Origin: Nitrospinota bacterium
GTDB lineage: Bacteria > Nitrospinota_A > UBA7883
Length of the DNA: 55,765 nt
Assembly (NCBI GenBank): GCA_029881335.1
Contig: JAOUMU010000005.1
Coordinates: forward strand, 1-55,765
Direction of reading: 5' to 3'
Below, piece by piece: positions 34,229 to 43,045 of this stretch. A program made the position numbers and the translations under genes. Within the stretch, counting starts at the first letter, position 1. Each line of letters opens with the position of its first letter. The notes beneath the pieces are model-generated. The model ran no database searches, had not been told where the DNA came from, and saw only the letters and a list, made by a program, of their open reading frames with translations.

Positions 34229-35606
34229 CCTTTTCCTGGTCCTTGATCCCGTATTTCTTGACCTTATACCTGAATGAACGAAACGACATGTTTACAAGCT
34301 TTGCCGCGTCCATCTTCCGCCCGTCGGCCCTCTCCATGGCCATGGTCAGATATTTTTTCTCCATCCCGGTCAGCATATCCTCCAGGTCCACGCCACCCTC
34401 GGGCAGGCTCGCATGATTCCCTCCGGTGGACAGCGCTTCACTGCGCACTTCGTCCTGCAGGCTCTCCTGGGTTATTTTAAGCCCTCCAGTCAGCACCACC
34501 GCCCTCTCTATCACGTTCTCAAGCTCCCGCACGTTCCCACGCCAAGAGTAACGCTCCAGAATATCCATAACATCGCTGGAAATGGTCATTCCCTTTTTCC
34601 CGACTTCGGTGGCGAATTTATCCACAAACTTGAGCACCATAAGGGGTATATCCTCCGGGCGGTCCCGCAAGGGGGGGAGATGCAGGGGGATTATGTTGAG
34701 CCGGTAAAACAGATCCTCCCGAAACCGCCCCTCTTTTATCAGCGTTTCCAGATTCTGGTTCGTGGCGGCGATTATTCTGACATCCACCTTGATGTCCCGC
34801 ACACCTCCCACGCGCTTGAATTCGCGTTCCTGCAGCATTCGCAGCAATTTTACCTGAAAGCTGAGGGGCGCCTCCCCCACCTCGTCCAGCAGAAAAGTTC
34901 CCTTGTCCGCCACCTCCAGCAGACCCTTCTTATCCACCACCGCGCCGGTGAAGGCCCCCTTTTGGTGACCGAACAGCTCACTTTCCAGAAGCTGCTCCGG
35001 CATCGCCCCGCAGTTGATCGATAAAAAGGGCATATCCTTGCGATCCGATTGCGAATGGATCGCCTTGGCCACCAACTCCTTGCCGGTCCCCGATTCCCCA
35101 GTGATCAGCACGGTGCTGCTGGAGGCGGCCACCTTCCTGACCATCCGGAACAGAGCCTGCATCTTTTCCGACTTGCCGATAAGATTCCCCATGGAGTAGG
35201 ATCGGCTAACTTCCTCCTTGAGCCTTTTCAGTTCGGTTTTGTCGGTCCTGCGCTCCATCGCTTTGGCGATTACGAGCTTGATTTCATCCACCCTAAACGG
35301 CTTGGTGATATAGTCGTAGGCGCCGATTTTCATCGCCTCCACGGCACTGTCGGCGCTGGCGAAGGCCGTGATCATGATTACCGGTATGTCCGGATCGACC
35401 TCCATGCTCCTTTTTAGCACCACCATTCCGGTAGCCTTCGGCATGTTTATATCGGTAATCACCAGATCTATGCCCCGCCTTTCAATCTTCTCGATCGCTT
35501 CCTCGGAGGTGGAGGCCAACGTCACCTGGTAGCCCTCGCGGACCAAAAGCACTTCGAGAAATTCCTGCATGCTTTTCTCGTCGTCAGCCACCAGCACTGT
35601 GAGCAT
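34209..35606 (-). CDS. NtrC-family sigma54-dependent response regulator
   Basis: The 465-residue regulator has a receiver domain (phospho-acceptor Asp52 in ITDINMP, Lys102), an AAA+ domain with Walker A (GESGTGKE, 170-177) and the sigma54-contacting GAFTGA loop (217-222), and a C-terminal Fis-type helix-turn-helix (AAKLVNMSFRSFRYKVKKYG). A charged tail follows. The gene leads an overlapping operon with the LpoA-like lipoprotein and sppA, hinting at envelope control. The divergent pilus ATPase and the nearby sigma54-like pilin promoter make it a candidate PilR. No histidine kinase adjoins it. Confidence 0.93.
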   Translation of the reverse strand: MLTVLVADDEKSMQEFLEVLLVREGYQVTLASTSEEAIEKIERRGIDLVITDINMPKATGMVVLKRSMEVDPDIPVIMITAFASADSAVEAMKIGAYDYITKPFRVDEIKLVIAKAMERRTDKTELKRLKEEVSRSYSMGNLIGKSEKMQALFRMVRKVAASSSTVLITGESGTGKELVAKAIHSQSDRKDMPFLSINCGAMPEQLLESELFGHQKGAFTGAVVDKKGLLEVADKGTFLLDEVGEAPLSFQVKLLRMLQEREFKRVGGVRDIKVDVRIIAATNQNLETLIKEGRFREDLFYRLNIIPLHLPPLRDRPEDIPLMVLKFVDKFATEVGKKGMTISSDVMDILERYSWRGNVRELENVIERAVVLTGGLKITQESLQDEVRSEALSTGGNHASLPEGGVDLEDMLTGMEKKYLTMAMERADGRKMDAAKLVNMSFRSFRYKVKKYGIKDQEKDEDEKD

Positions 35607-35699
35607 CGCCGTTACAATTCCTCAAGGATGATTCAATTCGCCACCGGGGCCACTCTCCCTCGCCTGAATCCCTGACCGGCGGCGCATGGGTAAACACTT

Positions 35700-35727
35700 G
35701 ATGTTATAACATCATTCCACATAGTGG
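35700..35727. promoter_or_regulatory. Adjacent palindromes, possible operator
   Basis: GATGTTATAACATC (35700-35713) is a perfect 14-bp palindrome. Three bases later CCACATAGTGG (35717-35727) is a 4-bp inverted repeat with a 3-nt centre. They sit midway between two divergent genes, a typical place for a dimeric regulator site. The regulator is unknown. Confidence 0.4.
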
Positions 35728-35822
35728 AAGATGAAAAATGCTCCTGAAGAGGGCCAAAAGGCCCCAGGGAGAGAGAATGAGCCTTTTTGGAAACCTCCTC
35801 CCCGGGGCCAGTGTCGTTTTTA

Positions 35823-35853
35823 TTGGACTGGAAAGCATAGTTTTCAATATAAT
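35823..35853 (+). promoter_or_regulatory. Promoter for the PilB-like ATPase gene
   Basis: A perfect -10 box TATAAT (35848-35853) is preceded by TTGGAC (35823-35828) at 19 bp, a slightly long spacing. The ATG is 70 bp downstream. Confidence 0.45.
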
Positions 35854-35922
35854 GAGGTGACAATTTGGAATATGGCTCTGTGTAACCAAATCGAGCTTAC
35901 TTAATTCTATCGGCAAGGGACA

Positions 35923-38127
35923 ATGGCGCAAGCGGCGGAAAAGAAATCCTCATTCAAAAAAAGCGTCCAGGATTCTGGTACCGGCGAAGTCCTAGGCAAG
36001 ATGCTCAGCAAGGAAGGGCAGATAACCCGTTCCCAGCTGAAGGAAGCCGAAGAGATCCAGAAGAAAACCAAGGAGCGGATAAGCAAAATAATCCGCCGCC
36101 TGGGCTACATGGACGAGGACTCGATTATCGCCTTTCTCGCCCGCCAGATGTCGATTCCCGTAACCAACATAACCGACGACAAGCCGGATCCTTCCCTGAT
36201 GAAATTCATCCCCTGGGACATGGCAAAAGAGTACATGGTGTTCCCCCTGCGGGGGGACGCGAAGATCCTGCGGCTGGCAATGCTCGATCCCACCAATTTC
36301 AATACCATAGAGGCCGTAGGCTCCCGGCTGAAGAAGACTGTCAAGCCATCGGTGGTGAGCGAGAAAAACCTGGCCGACGCCTACTTGAAATACTACAAGA
36401 TCAAGCAGGAGGAATATGACGAGATCGTCAGGTTGGCCCCGGTGGACGATGGGCCGGCGGAGGAAGAGGACATCAAGACAGTGGACGACCTGGGAAGCCT
36501 CATCTCCGACGCGGCGGAGGACGTCTCCATTGAGGGTGGCGAGGAAATTGATGAGTCGGATCAGGTGGGCGGCGCTGCCGACGCGGCCATCGTCAAGCTG
36601 GTCAACACCATTCTCATAAAATCTGTCACAGATGGCGCCTCCGACATACACATAGAACCATTCGAGAAATCCTATCAGGTCCGATACCGGAAGGACGGCG
36701 TGCTCCATAAGGCGATGAACCTGCCGCTCAACATCAAGTTGGCTCTGGTGTCCCGCATCAAGATCATGGCGATGATGAATATCGCCGAGAAGCGCAGACC
36801 CCAGGATGGCCGCATAAAGCTTAGGCTGGGAAAAGGGAGAGCTATCGATTTCCGCGTTAGTGTATTACCCACCCTGTTCGGCGAGTCTATAGTCGCCAGG
36901 CTTTTGGACCAGAGCAAGCTGCAGATAGACATGACCAAGCTTGGATTTTCCAGGAAGATGCTCGATAGATTCATGGAGCTCCTTCATAAGCCCCAGGGGC
37001 TGATCCTGGTCACCGGGCCCACCGGCTCTGGTAAAACCAATACGCTATATTCCGCTGTGAACATCCTCAACGAGCCGCACGTGAAAATCCTCACCGCCGA
37101 GGATCCGGTGGAGTTCAACTTTGCCGGCATCAACCAGGTGAACGTCCGCCCGGAAGTGGGGCTCACATTCGCCTCGGCGCTCAAGGCCTTCCTTCGCCAG
37201 GATCCTGAAGTTATCCTCATCGGTGAGATCCGCGACCTTGACACAGCGGAAATCGCGTTGAAAGCGGCATCCACTGGCCATATGGTGTTCTCCACCCTGC
37301 ACACGAACGACTGTCCCTCAACCGTCGCCCGTATTCTGGACATAGGCATCCAGGGTTACATGCTATCCTCGGCGCTGGTGGGGGTGCTGGCCCAGAGGCT
37401 GTTGCGCAAAATCTGCCAGGATTGCAAGTACGAGGTCAAAAAGATAGACCGGCAGATGCTGGTGGATGAGGGAGTGCCGAAAGAAACCGTGGAAAACTTC
37501 AAGGTTTTCCAGGGAAAGGGATGCGTCGTATGCGGCGGCAGTGGTTACAAGGGCCGAGTGGGCGCTTTTGAGATGATGGAGGCCACCACCGCCGTGCGGG
37601 ACGCCATCACATCCCAAGTATCCGAAGGGCAACTGCGCAAGATCGCCATCAAGGACGGCATGATGACCCTGCGCATGGACGCGATGGAAAAAGTCCATAA
37701 CGGAATCACCACCCTCAACGAAGCCCTTGGCAAGACAGTGCTGGTCAAGGAGGCGCTTCCGGCATACCTTCTCAACCCGGACGAGCTTGTCTTCGATGAT
37801 GGGGACCTTATCATCAAGGAGGGAAACACAGACCGCAACTTCTATCAATTGCTGCAGGGCCACCTGGCGATCATCAAGAACGGGCGCATCGTGGGGGAGA
37901 TCTCCCAGCCCTTCGAATACTTCGGCGAAATGAGCTCCCTGATGGATCAGCCCAGGACCGCCACCATCAAATCCAGAGGGAAGAGCGTGGTGAAAGTGTT
38001 CCCTGGCGACAAGCTGCGGCAGACCATCGAGGACTACCCGGACATCGCCATGAAGATCATCCGCTCCCTTGTGATAAGGCTCACCGAGGCGGACAAGAAA
38101 ATATCCCAAATGGGTCAAAAGCAATAA
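35923..38127 (+). CDS. PilB/GspE-type secretion ATPase with C-terminal cyclic-nucleotide-binding domain
   Basis: The 734-residue protein powers pilus or pseudopilus assembly. It has an N-terminal GspE_N/MshEN-type domain (about 20-165) and an N2 domain leading to the core. Walker A is GPTGSGKT (about 365-372), Walker B lies in DPEVILIGEIRD, followed by the His-containing STLHTND, and a tetracysteine zinc site is present (CQDC and CVVC). The unusual part is residues about 621-734: a cNMP-binding fold with phosphate-binding cassette FGEMSSLMDQPRTAT, where FGE and the Arg-Thr-Ala triplet are kept. Ordinary PilB ends near 570-600. Control by cAMP, cGMP or a related ligand is inference. Confidence 0.92.
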   Translation: MAQAAEKKSSFKKSVQDSGTGEVLGKMLSKEGQITRSQLKEAEEIQKKTKERISKIIRRLGYMDEDSIIAFLARQMSIPVTNITDDKPDPSLMKFIPWDMAKEYMVFPLRGDAKILRLAMLDPTNFNTIEAVGSRLKKTVKPSVVSEKNLADAYLKYYKIKQEEYDEIVRLAPVDDGPAEEEDIKTVDDLGSLISDAAEDVSIEGGEEIDESDQVGGAADAAIVKLVNTILIKSVTDGASDIHIEPFEKSYQVRYRKDGVLHKAMNLPLNIKLALVSRIKIMAMMNIAEKRRPQDGRIKLRLGKGRAIDFRVSVLPTLFGESIVARLLDQSKLQIDMTKLGFSRKMLDRFMELLHKPQGLILVTGPTGSGKTNTLYSAVNILNEPHVKILTAEDPVEFNFAGINQVNVRPEVGLTFASALKAFLRQDPEVILIGEIRDLDTAEIALKAASTGHMVFSTLHTNDCPSTVARILDIGIQGYMLSSALVGVLAQRLLRKICQDCKYEVKKIDRQMLVDEGVPKETVENFKVFQGKGCVVCGGSGYKGRVGAFEMMEATTAVRDAITSQVSEGQLRKIAIKDGMMTLRMDAMEKVHNGITTLNEALGKTVLVKEALPAYLLNPDELVFDDGDLIIKEGNTDRNFYQLLQGHLAIIKNGRIVGEISQPFEYFGEMSSLMDQPRTATIKSRGKSVVKVFPGDKLRQTIEDYPDIAMKIIRSLVIRLTEADKKISQMGQKQ

Positions 38128-38137
38128 CCCGCGGCCG

Positions 38138-39682
38138 ATGACCCTCTCCTCGTTGCTGGGCGGCTGCCTCACACTGGCGCTGGCCGCTGGTGGCGCCCCG
38201 GAAGGCTCCATAACATTGCAGCAGGCCTTGCGCCAAACCTTGGCGAACAATTTTGATGTGGCCTTGGAGCGCCTGAATGTGGAGTCTGCCCAGGCCGACC
38301 TTGAAGTCGCCGCCTCCGAATTCGATCCCTCGCTTGAGGCTTCCCTCTTCACACGAGCCAACCGCAGCCCGGCCGCCTCCGTCTTTTCCAATCCGGAGAT
38401 AAACGAGACGGATTCCATAACCGGCGGTGTGGGAGTCCTGGGCAAGACCAGCTTCGGCGCCAGCTACAACCTGGGAGTGGAGAGTGGGCAAAGCGCAACC
38501 AATTCAACATTTCAAAGCATCGATCCGGCATATGAATCTGCACTGAAACTGGAACTTACCCAGCCCATCCTAAAGGACGCTGGCTGGAAGGTGAACGCAT
38601 GGAGGGTCACTGCCGGAGCCGCCAATAAGGCTATCGCCGAGGGTCGGTTGCGGGCAAGCCTCATCCAGGCGGCGGAAGCCGCTATCGAGTCTTACTGGGA
38701 GCTGGTGTTCGCCGCTGAGAACCTGAAAACCCAACGGGAGCTTCTGGAGTGGTCCAGGCAATTCGAGGAGATGATCCGGGTCAAGGTGGCCGCGGGGGCT
38801 CTCCCCCCCATAGATATCATCCAGGCCCAGGCCTCCACGGCGGCGGCCGAGGAGCAAGTGGTGGTGGCCGAAAGCGAGATGGACAGAAGAGCGGACATGC
38901 TGCTGAAACTTATGAATCCTGGTATGGATTCGAAACTGTGGACCGAGCCGCTGATGCCAGGGCCCATGCCTTCCGCGCCACCGCCAACCCCGAAAGAGAG
39001 AGACTTCACGGCCACTGCCCGCCAGAAACGGCCAGAGCTTGCCATGGCGCTCAAGGAGGTGGAGAGTCAAAAGGCCGAGCTTTTATATCACGACAACCAG
39101 AGACTGCCATCGCTGGACGCCGTGGCCACCATGCGTTTGAACGGCCTGCGCGGCGATGCCCAGCCGGTGGTGGATGTCACCACAGGAGAGACAAAGATAT
39201 CCCAGCTCGATGGCTCGGCCCCGGACAGCTTGAGCGACGCCGCCTCTGGCAAGTATTACAACTACACCTTCGGTTTAAGGCTCACCTGGCCTCTGGGAGG
39301 GCGCGGCGCCGAAGGGCGGCATGCCAGGTCCCTGCGTCAGCTGGAATCGTCAGTTATCAGGCTGCGGGAACTGGAGAAAAGCGTGGCGATGGAAGCTCGG
39401 AACGCCAGAAGAGAGGTTATCAATGCGGCAAAAAGATTCCAGGCCTCCTCGGTGACCCGGAGCCTGGCGGAAAAGAAACTGGACGCAGAGATGAAGAAGT
39501 TCGCTGCGGGAGCCTCCACCCTGTTTCAGGCGGTGGAGTATCGCAAGGAGCTGGCCACCCAGAGAGGAAGGGAGCTGCGCGCCGTGGCCGATTGCTTTAT
39601 AACCCAGGCCCGGCTGGACAAAGCGGTGGGGGAGACGCTGGAAGCCAATTCGCTGGCGCTGGACCTGGCCCAGGAAAAGTGA
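38138..39682 (+). CDS. TolC-family outer-membrane efflux/export channel
   Basis: The 514-residue protein has an N-terminal hydrophobic signal region and two TolC-type repeats rich in long helices (ITLQQALRQTLANNFDVALERLNVESAQADLEVA, where only the pattern matters, and the Ala-rich helix around QASTAAAEEQVVVAES). The length is normal for the family. It starts 10 nt after the ATPase gene and overlaps the ATP-grasp gene by GTGA, so three plus-strand genes may be one transcript. No inner-membrane pump is adjacent, so the exported substrate is unknown. Confidence 0.88.
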   Translation: MTLSSLLGGCLTLALAAGGAPEGSITLQQALRQTLANNFDVALERLNVESAQADLEVAASEFDPSLEASLFTRANRSPAASVFSNPEINETDSITGGVGVLGKTSFGASYNLGVESGQSATNSTFQSIDPAYESALKLELTQPILKDAGWKVNAWRVTAGAANKAIAEGRLRASLIQAAEAAIESYWELVFAAENLKTQRELLEWSRQFEEMIRVKVAAGALPPIDIIQAQASTAAAEEQVVVAESEMDRRADMLLKLMNPGMDSKLWTEPLMPGPMPSAPPPTPKERDFTATARQKRPELAMALKEVESQKAELLYHDNQRLPSLDAVATMRLNGLRGDAQPVVDVTTGETKISQLDGSAPDSLSDAASGKYYNYTFGLRLTWPLGGRGAEGRHARSLRQLESSVIRLRELEKSVAMEARNARREVINAAKRFQASSVTRSLAEKKLDAEMKKFAAGASTLFQAVEYRKELATQRGRELRAVADCFITQARLDKAVGETLEANSLALDLAQEK

Positions 39683-40938
39683 CAGAACCATTGTTCGGCG
39701 CATTGATCGGCGCCGCAGGGAAGACTTCCACCCTGCATATCCCCAGTGTGCGTTTTGCCGGTGGAGTCCAGGCGTTCCATGTCTCCGAGGTGGAGTACGC
39801 CCGGATGGAGAAAAGTTTCAAAAGCCTTGGCGCCCGGTCGCTTCTTATGGCCTCCCTGGATGACGCCCTTATCCTCCATCAGCCTCCAGATCCGGAGTAT
39901 GTGGCGCTGCTACGGATGTGCGGCGCCGGTGGCGCAGGCCATTTGATACCAGCAGGATCGGAAGGGCAGTGCCTGGCCGAGGACGCGCTCCTGTGCCCCG
40001 CGACATTGGAATTTGTGCGCGACTGGCCGGGCGCGTTGGAGTTTTATATGGTTTCCGACATGGACGAGAGGCTGGCGCGGCAGGCGGGGAGACCTCTGCC
40101 CCCTTACCAGTCTGGCGTGGTGTCGCTGTTTAACGACAAGGTCTTCTTCATCAGAACCCTGGAGGATATGGGACTGCCGATCATAGAGAGCTACTCCGGA
40201 CCATCGGACGCAGTTGCATTTCGGCTGGACAAGGACCCAGGCTGGCCACTGGTGGCCCGATCATCCCGCAGCGTAGGCGGGGCGGGGGTGTGGGTGGCGC
40301 GTACTGCGGCCCAGAGGCGTGAGCTTAAAAAGCGGATCGAAAAAAGGCGCGGTGAGGTGTTCATCCTGCAAAAGTGGATCGACTCGGTTTCTTCGCCGAA
40401 CCTGCAGCTTTACGTGGGCGAGGATTCGATTTGTGTATTGGGGATGTCTGCGCAGGTTTTCCGCGATGGAATCCACCATGTGGGCAATTATTTCGACGGA
40501 TCGGGCGATGACGAAGTGGATGGCCGCGTCATGGCCCAAGCCAAGGCGCTGGCCATGGAGGCGGCCCGGATGGGTTACCGGGGTATTCTGGGAATCGATT
40601 TCATCATAACCGCCGGTGGGGAAATCTACGCCGTGGAGATAAATGCCAGACACAATACATCCACCCATGCCCTCTGGTTCGCCAACCGCCTGATAAACGG
40701 TGATCCTTTCGTGGCCTCTCCTGGGCGGGCGGCCTACATGCGCTGGCCTTCGGTAAGAGGGCGGCTTTGCGCCATGGAGTGGATGAAGCTGTTGGGCGAG
40801 GCCGCGTTCGACCCGGACACAGGCCAGGGAGCGCTCCCCTATGATTGCGGATGGGATGGGCTCGAAGCGGCGATCGTGGCTTCGGACCCGGAACATCGTC
40901 AATGGCTTGAGAAGAGGGCGGAGCGGGTGACTGCCTAG
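39679..40938 (+). CDS. ATP-grasp ligase of unknown substrate
   Basis: The 419-residue protein starts at GTG 39679, overlapping the TolC stop as GTGA with AGGA 4 nt upstream. An N-terminal pre-ATP-grasp region (about 1-150) is followed by an ATP-grasp fold. Its signs are a nucleotide-binding lysine region (KDPGWPLVARSSRSVGGAGV), FILQKWID, a central sheet (LQLYVGEDSICVLGMSAQVF), and the metal-binding IYAVEINARHNTSTHA, where Glu and Asn hold Mg. Such enzymes join a carboxylate to an amine or thiol. The C-terminal region resembles peptide-ligase-type members, but this is weak. Coupling to an export channel suggests a made-and-exported product; that is inference. Confidence 0.8.
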   Translation: MTEPLFGALIGAAGKTSTLHIPSVRFAGGVQAFHVSEVEYARMEKSFKSLGARSLLMASLDDALILHQPPDPEYVALLRMCGAGGAGHLIPAGSEGQCLAEDALLCPATLEFVRDWPGALEFYMVSDMDERLARQAGRPLPPYQSGVVSLFNDKVFFIRTLEDMGLPIIESYSGPSDAVAFRLDKDPGWPLVARSSRSVGGAGVWVARTAAQRRELKKRIEKRRGEVFILQKWIDSVSSPNLQLYVGEDSICVLGMSAQVFRDGIHHVGNYFDGSGDDEVDGRVMAQAKALAMEAARMGYRGILGIDFIITAGGEIYAVEINARHNTSTHALWFANRLINGDPFVASPGRAAYMRWPSVRGRLCAMEWMKLLGEAAFDPDTGQGALPYDCGWDGLEAAIVASDPEHRQWLEKRAERVTA

Positions 40939-41660
40939 GTATCTGGCTGGTCGTTGTCCGTTATTCCGGCTGAGTCCTCCAGGGTTTCCTGTGGATCGCG
41001 GATGGCTTTCACTTTTTTGTATCCTTCTTCGGGAGGCTTGAACGCGGGGGTGACCAGCCCTGCGGAGACCAGCATCTTCACTCCCTCCTCCACGGTCATG
41101 TCCAGCTCGATCACATCCTCCTTTGGGATCATCATGAAATACCCGGTGGTGGGATTCGGGGTGGTGGGCAGGAACACATTGACCAGTTCCTCCTGGGTTC
41201 TCATCTGGACCTCGCTCCAGTTTTCCCCGGTTATGAATGCCAGGGAGAAGGCGCCTTTGCGGGGGAATTCGATAAGCACTACCTTAGAAAAGCTCTGGGC
41301 TCCTGCGGTGGAGATGGCGCTCATTACCTGTTTGGCGCCGGTATAGACGGAGCGGATGATGGGAATCTGGTCCACAATCCATTCGCTAAGATCCAGAAGC
41401 TTCCTGCCAAAGAAGTTCTTGGTGAAACCGCCCACCAGGAAGATTATCAGAACTGTGGAGACGATGCCGAGGCCGGGGACCTCGAAATCCTGGGGTATGG
41501 GTGCGCCTGCCAGCAGCAATGCCTTTGTCACCAACGGGCCCAGGAAGTTGTCCAGGGTCTGGAACATCAGCTTGAATATGAGGATGGTGACGACAATGGG
41601 GATGACAACCGCCAGCCCGGCGAGAAAAGTCCTGCGTATACTGTGGGATATGCCCTTCAT
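40935..41660 (-). CDS. DUF502 family membrane protein
   Basis: The 241-residue protein has two membrane segments (about 10-32 and 58-80) with the family sequence FLAGLAVVIPIVVTILI, then a conserved soluble part (VDQIPIIRSVYTGAKQVMSAI, FPRKGAFSLAFITGE, VFLPTTPNPTTGYFMMIP). DUF502 proteins are widespread in bacteria and plants, and their function is not firmly known. The stop codon overlaps that of the convergent ATP-grasp gene through a shared CTAG. Confidence 0.9.
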   Translation of the reverse strand: MKGISHSIRRTFLAGLAVVIPIVVTILIFKLMFQTLDNFLGPLVTKALLLAGAPIPQDFEVPGLGIVSTVLIIFLVGGFTKNFFGRKLLDLSEWIVDQIPIIRSVYTGAKQVMSAISTAGAQSFSKVVLIEFPRKGAFSLAFITGENWSEVQMRTQEELVNVFLPTTPNPTTGYFMMIPKEDVIELDMTVEEGVKMLVSAGLVTPAFKPPEEGYKKVKAIRDPQETLEDSAGITDNDQPDT

Positions 41661-41688
41661 GTTAGGCCTATGAAAAACCGGGTGTGGC

Positions 41689-42582
41689 TCAAAGTTTGAT
41701 TATCAGCCGTTCCTTGGCCAGCCGCACCGGGACCATGCGCCGACCGCTGGGATCAAAAGATTGATCCTGCAGCCTGCTGAGGATTCTTTGAAGCTCCGCG
41801 TCTGTCCTGTCGGGGTCGTGATGAAAGAGGATGACCTCCCCCACATCGGCCGCGCGAGCCAGATCATAGGAATCCTCAACGGCGGAATGGCCCCAGCTAA
41901 CCTTGGTTTTATATTCTTCGGAGGTGTATTGAGCGTCCACCACCATCAGGTCCACTTTGCTCAAAAACTCCACCAGGGCCAGGCTCTGTTCCTCGGCCAC
42001 GATGCGCCCTTCCTCCCGCTCGGATTCCACGCCGTCATCAAAGAGGTTGCGGTATGGCTCGTGATCGGTGACGTAGGCGAAGCTTTTTCCGTTGTGGCTG
42101 ATCCTGTAGGCGAGGCACACCACTGGATGGTTGACGTACTTGCTCTGGATGTTTATGGAGTTGCCTATGTTTAGCTCCGACTCGGAAATATCGTGGAAAG
42201 AGAGCTTGGCCGCCAGCTCCTGTACTCTCACGGGAAAGTATGTGTACTCCATCTGCTGGGAGAGTATCTGCTCCAGGTTTTTGGAGTAGTGCACGGGTCC
42301 GTATAGCTTTATGGTGTACTTGGGGCTGAAGAGGGGCACGAAAAAAGGAAGCCCCTGGATGTGGTCCCAATGGGTGTGCGAGAAAAAAAGATGTATTTCG
42401 CTGACCGTTGGATCCTGCAAAATGTCCAGACCGAGCTTTCTAATGCCGGTGCCAGCATCCAGAATGATCAGAGGCTCGTTTTCGTTGCGGACCACCACGC
42501 ACGGTGTGTTGCCGCCGAATTGCGAAGTGTCCGGCCCTGGCGAAGGAATGGACCCTCTGACTCCCCAGAAATCAATTTCCAT
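41689..42582 (-). CDS. MBL-fold metallo-hydrolase
   Basis: The 297-residue protein is a metallo-beta-lactamase-fold hydrolase. The start (MEIDFWGVRGSIPSPGP with GGNT) and the metal motif SHTHWDHIQG are typical of the RNase Z/PhnP-like and class II phosphodiesterase branch. Later ligands are an Asp in VVDAQYT and a His in FHHDPDRTD. The substrate is probably a phosphodiester but is not decided. It lies 28 bp upstream of the DUF502 gene on the same strand. Confidence 0.88.
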   Translation of the reverse strand: MEIDFWGVRGSIPSPGPDTSQFGGNTPCVVVRNENEPLIILDAGTGIRKLGLDILQDPTVSEIHLFFSHTHWDHIQGLPFFVPLFSPKYTIKLYGPVHYSKNLEQILSQQMEYTYFPVRVQELAAKLSFHDISESELNIGNSINIQSKYVNHPVVCLAYRISHNGKSFAYVTDHEPYRNLFDDGVESEREEGRIVAEEQSLALVEFLSKVDLMVVDAQYTSEEYKTKVSWGHSAVEDSYDLARAADVGEVILFHHDPDRTDAELQRILSRLQDQSFDPSGRRMVPVRLAKERLIIKL

Positions 42583-42748
42583 TGCTAATCCTTAATTTAC
42601 CCCGGGCCTGGCGAAATACGAATAGACTTTACAAGGGCCCTGGCAATTGAATTACAATTTTACATGAATCTAATTCTGAATTGCAAAGAAAACAAAATGT
42701 TTTCAATTTTTGCATGGGAGGGCGAGCCCTCACCAGGGAGATGGAAAG

Positions 42749-43045
42749 ATGATACGACACATAGTCTTTTTCAAATTTAAGCCGGAGACCGGAGAGCGCG
42801 ACAAGGAATCGCTGGCGGGAAAGCTTGAATCGCTGAAGGATTCCATAGACAAGATCAGATCGCTGAAGGTGGGGCTGGACGTGGGGAACAAGCCGAATTC
42901 CTATGACATGGCGCTGGATACGACATTCGATTCCATGGCCGATGTGGATGCATACTCCAAACACCCGGAGCATGTGAAGGTTCTAGATACCATCGCCGGG
43001 ATATGCCAGACCACGGCCAAAGTGGATTACGAATCGGAGGATTGA
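42749..43045 (+). CDS. Dabb-family (stress-responsive alpha/beta barrel) protein
   Basis: The 98-residue protein is a dimeric alpha-beta barrel (Dabb) domain: MIRHIVFFKFKPE at the start, a helix with LAGKLESLKDSIDKI, the strand VGLDVGNK, a YDMALDTTFDS segment and DAYSKHPEHVKVL. The ATG at 42749 is preferred because GGGAGA lies upstream; an in-frame start at 42710 adds residues unlike the family. The molecular function is unknown. Its last 19 nt overlap the convergent acyltransferase gene. Confidence 0.88.
   Translation: MIRHIVFFKFKPETGERDKESLAGKLESLKDSIDKIRSLKVGLDVGNKPNSYDMALDTTFDSMADVDAYSKHPEHVKVLDTIAGICQTTAKVDYESED

Larger units (their letters stand above)
35607..35922. other. Divergent regulatory region, NtrC-type regulator / pilus ATPase
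   Basis: This 316-bp gap has two palindromes (35700-35713 and 35717-35727) and a promoter for the plus-strand ATPase gene, listed separately. No coding frame was recognised. Confidence 0.5.

Noticed and set aside
38749-39678. N-terminal extension of the ATP-grasp frame inside the TolC gene
   Set aside because: It overlaps the TolC coding sequence in another frame and is low-complexity (Arg/Gly-rich). The GTG at 39679 gives a normal-length protein with a ribosome-binding site.
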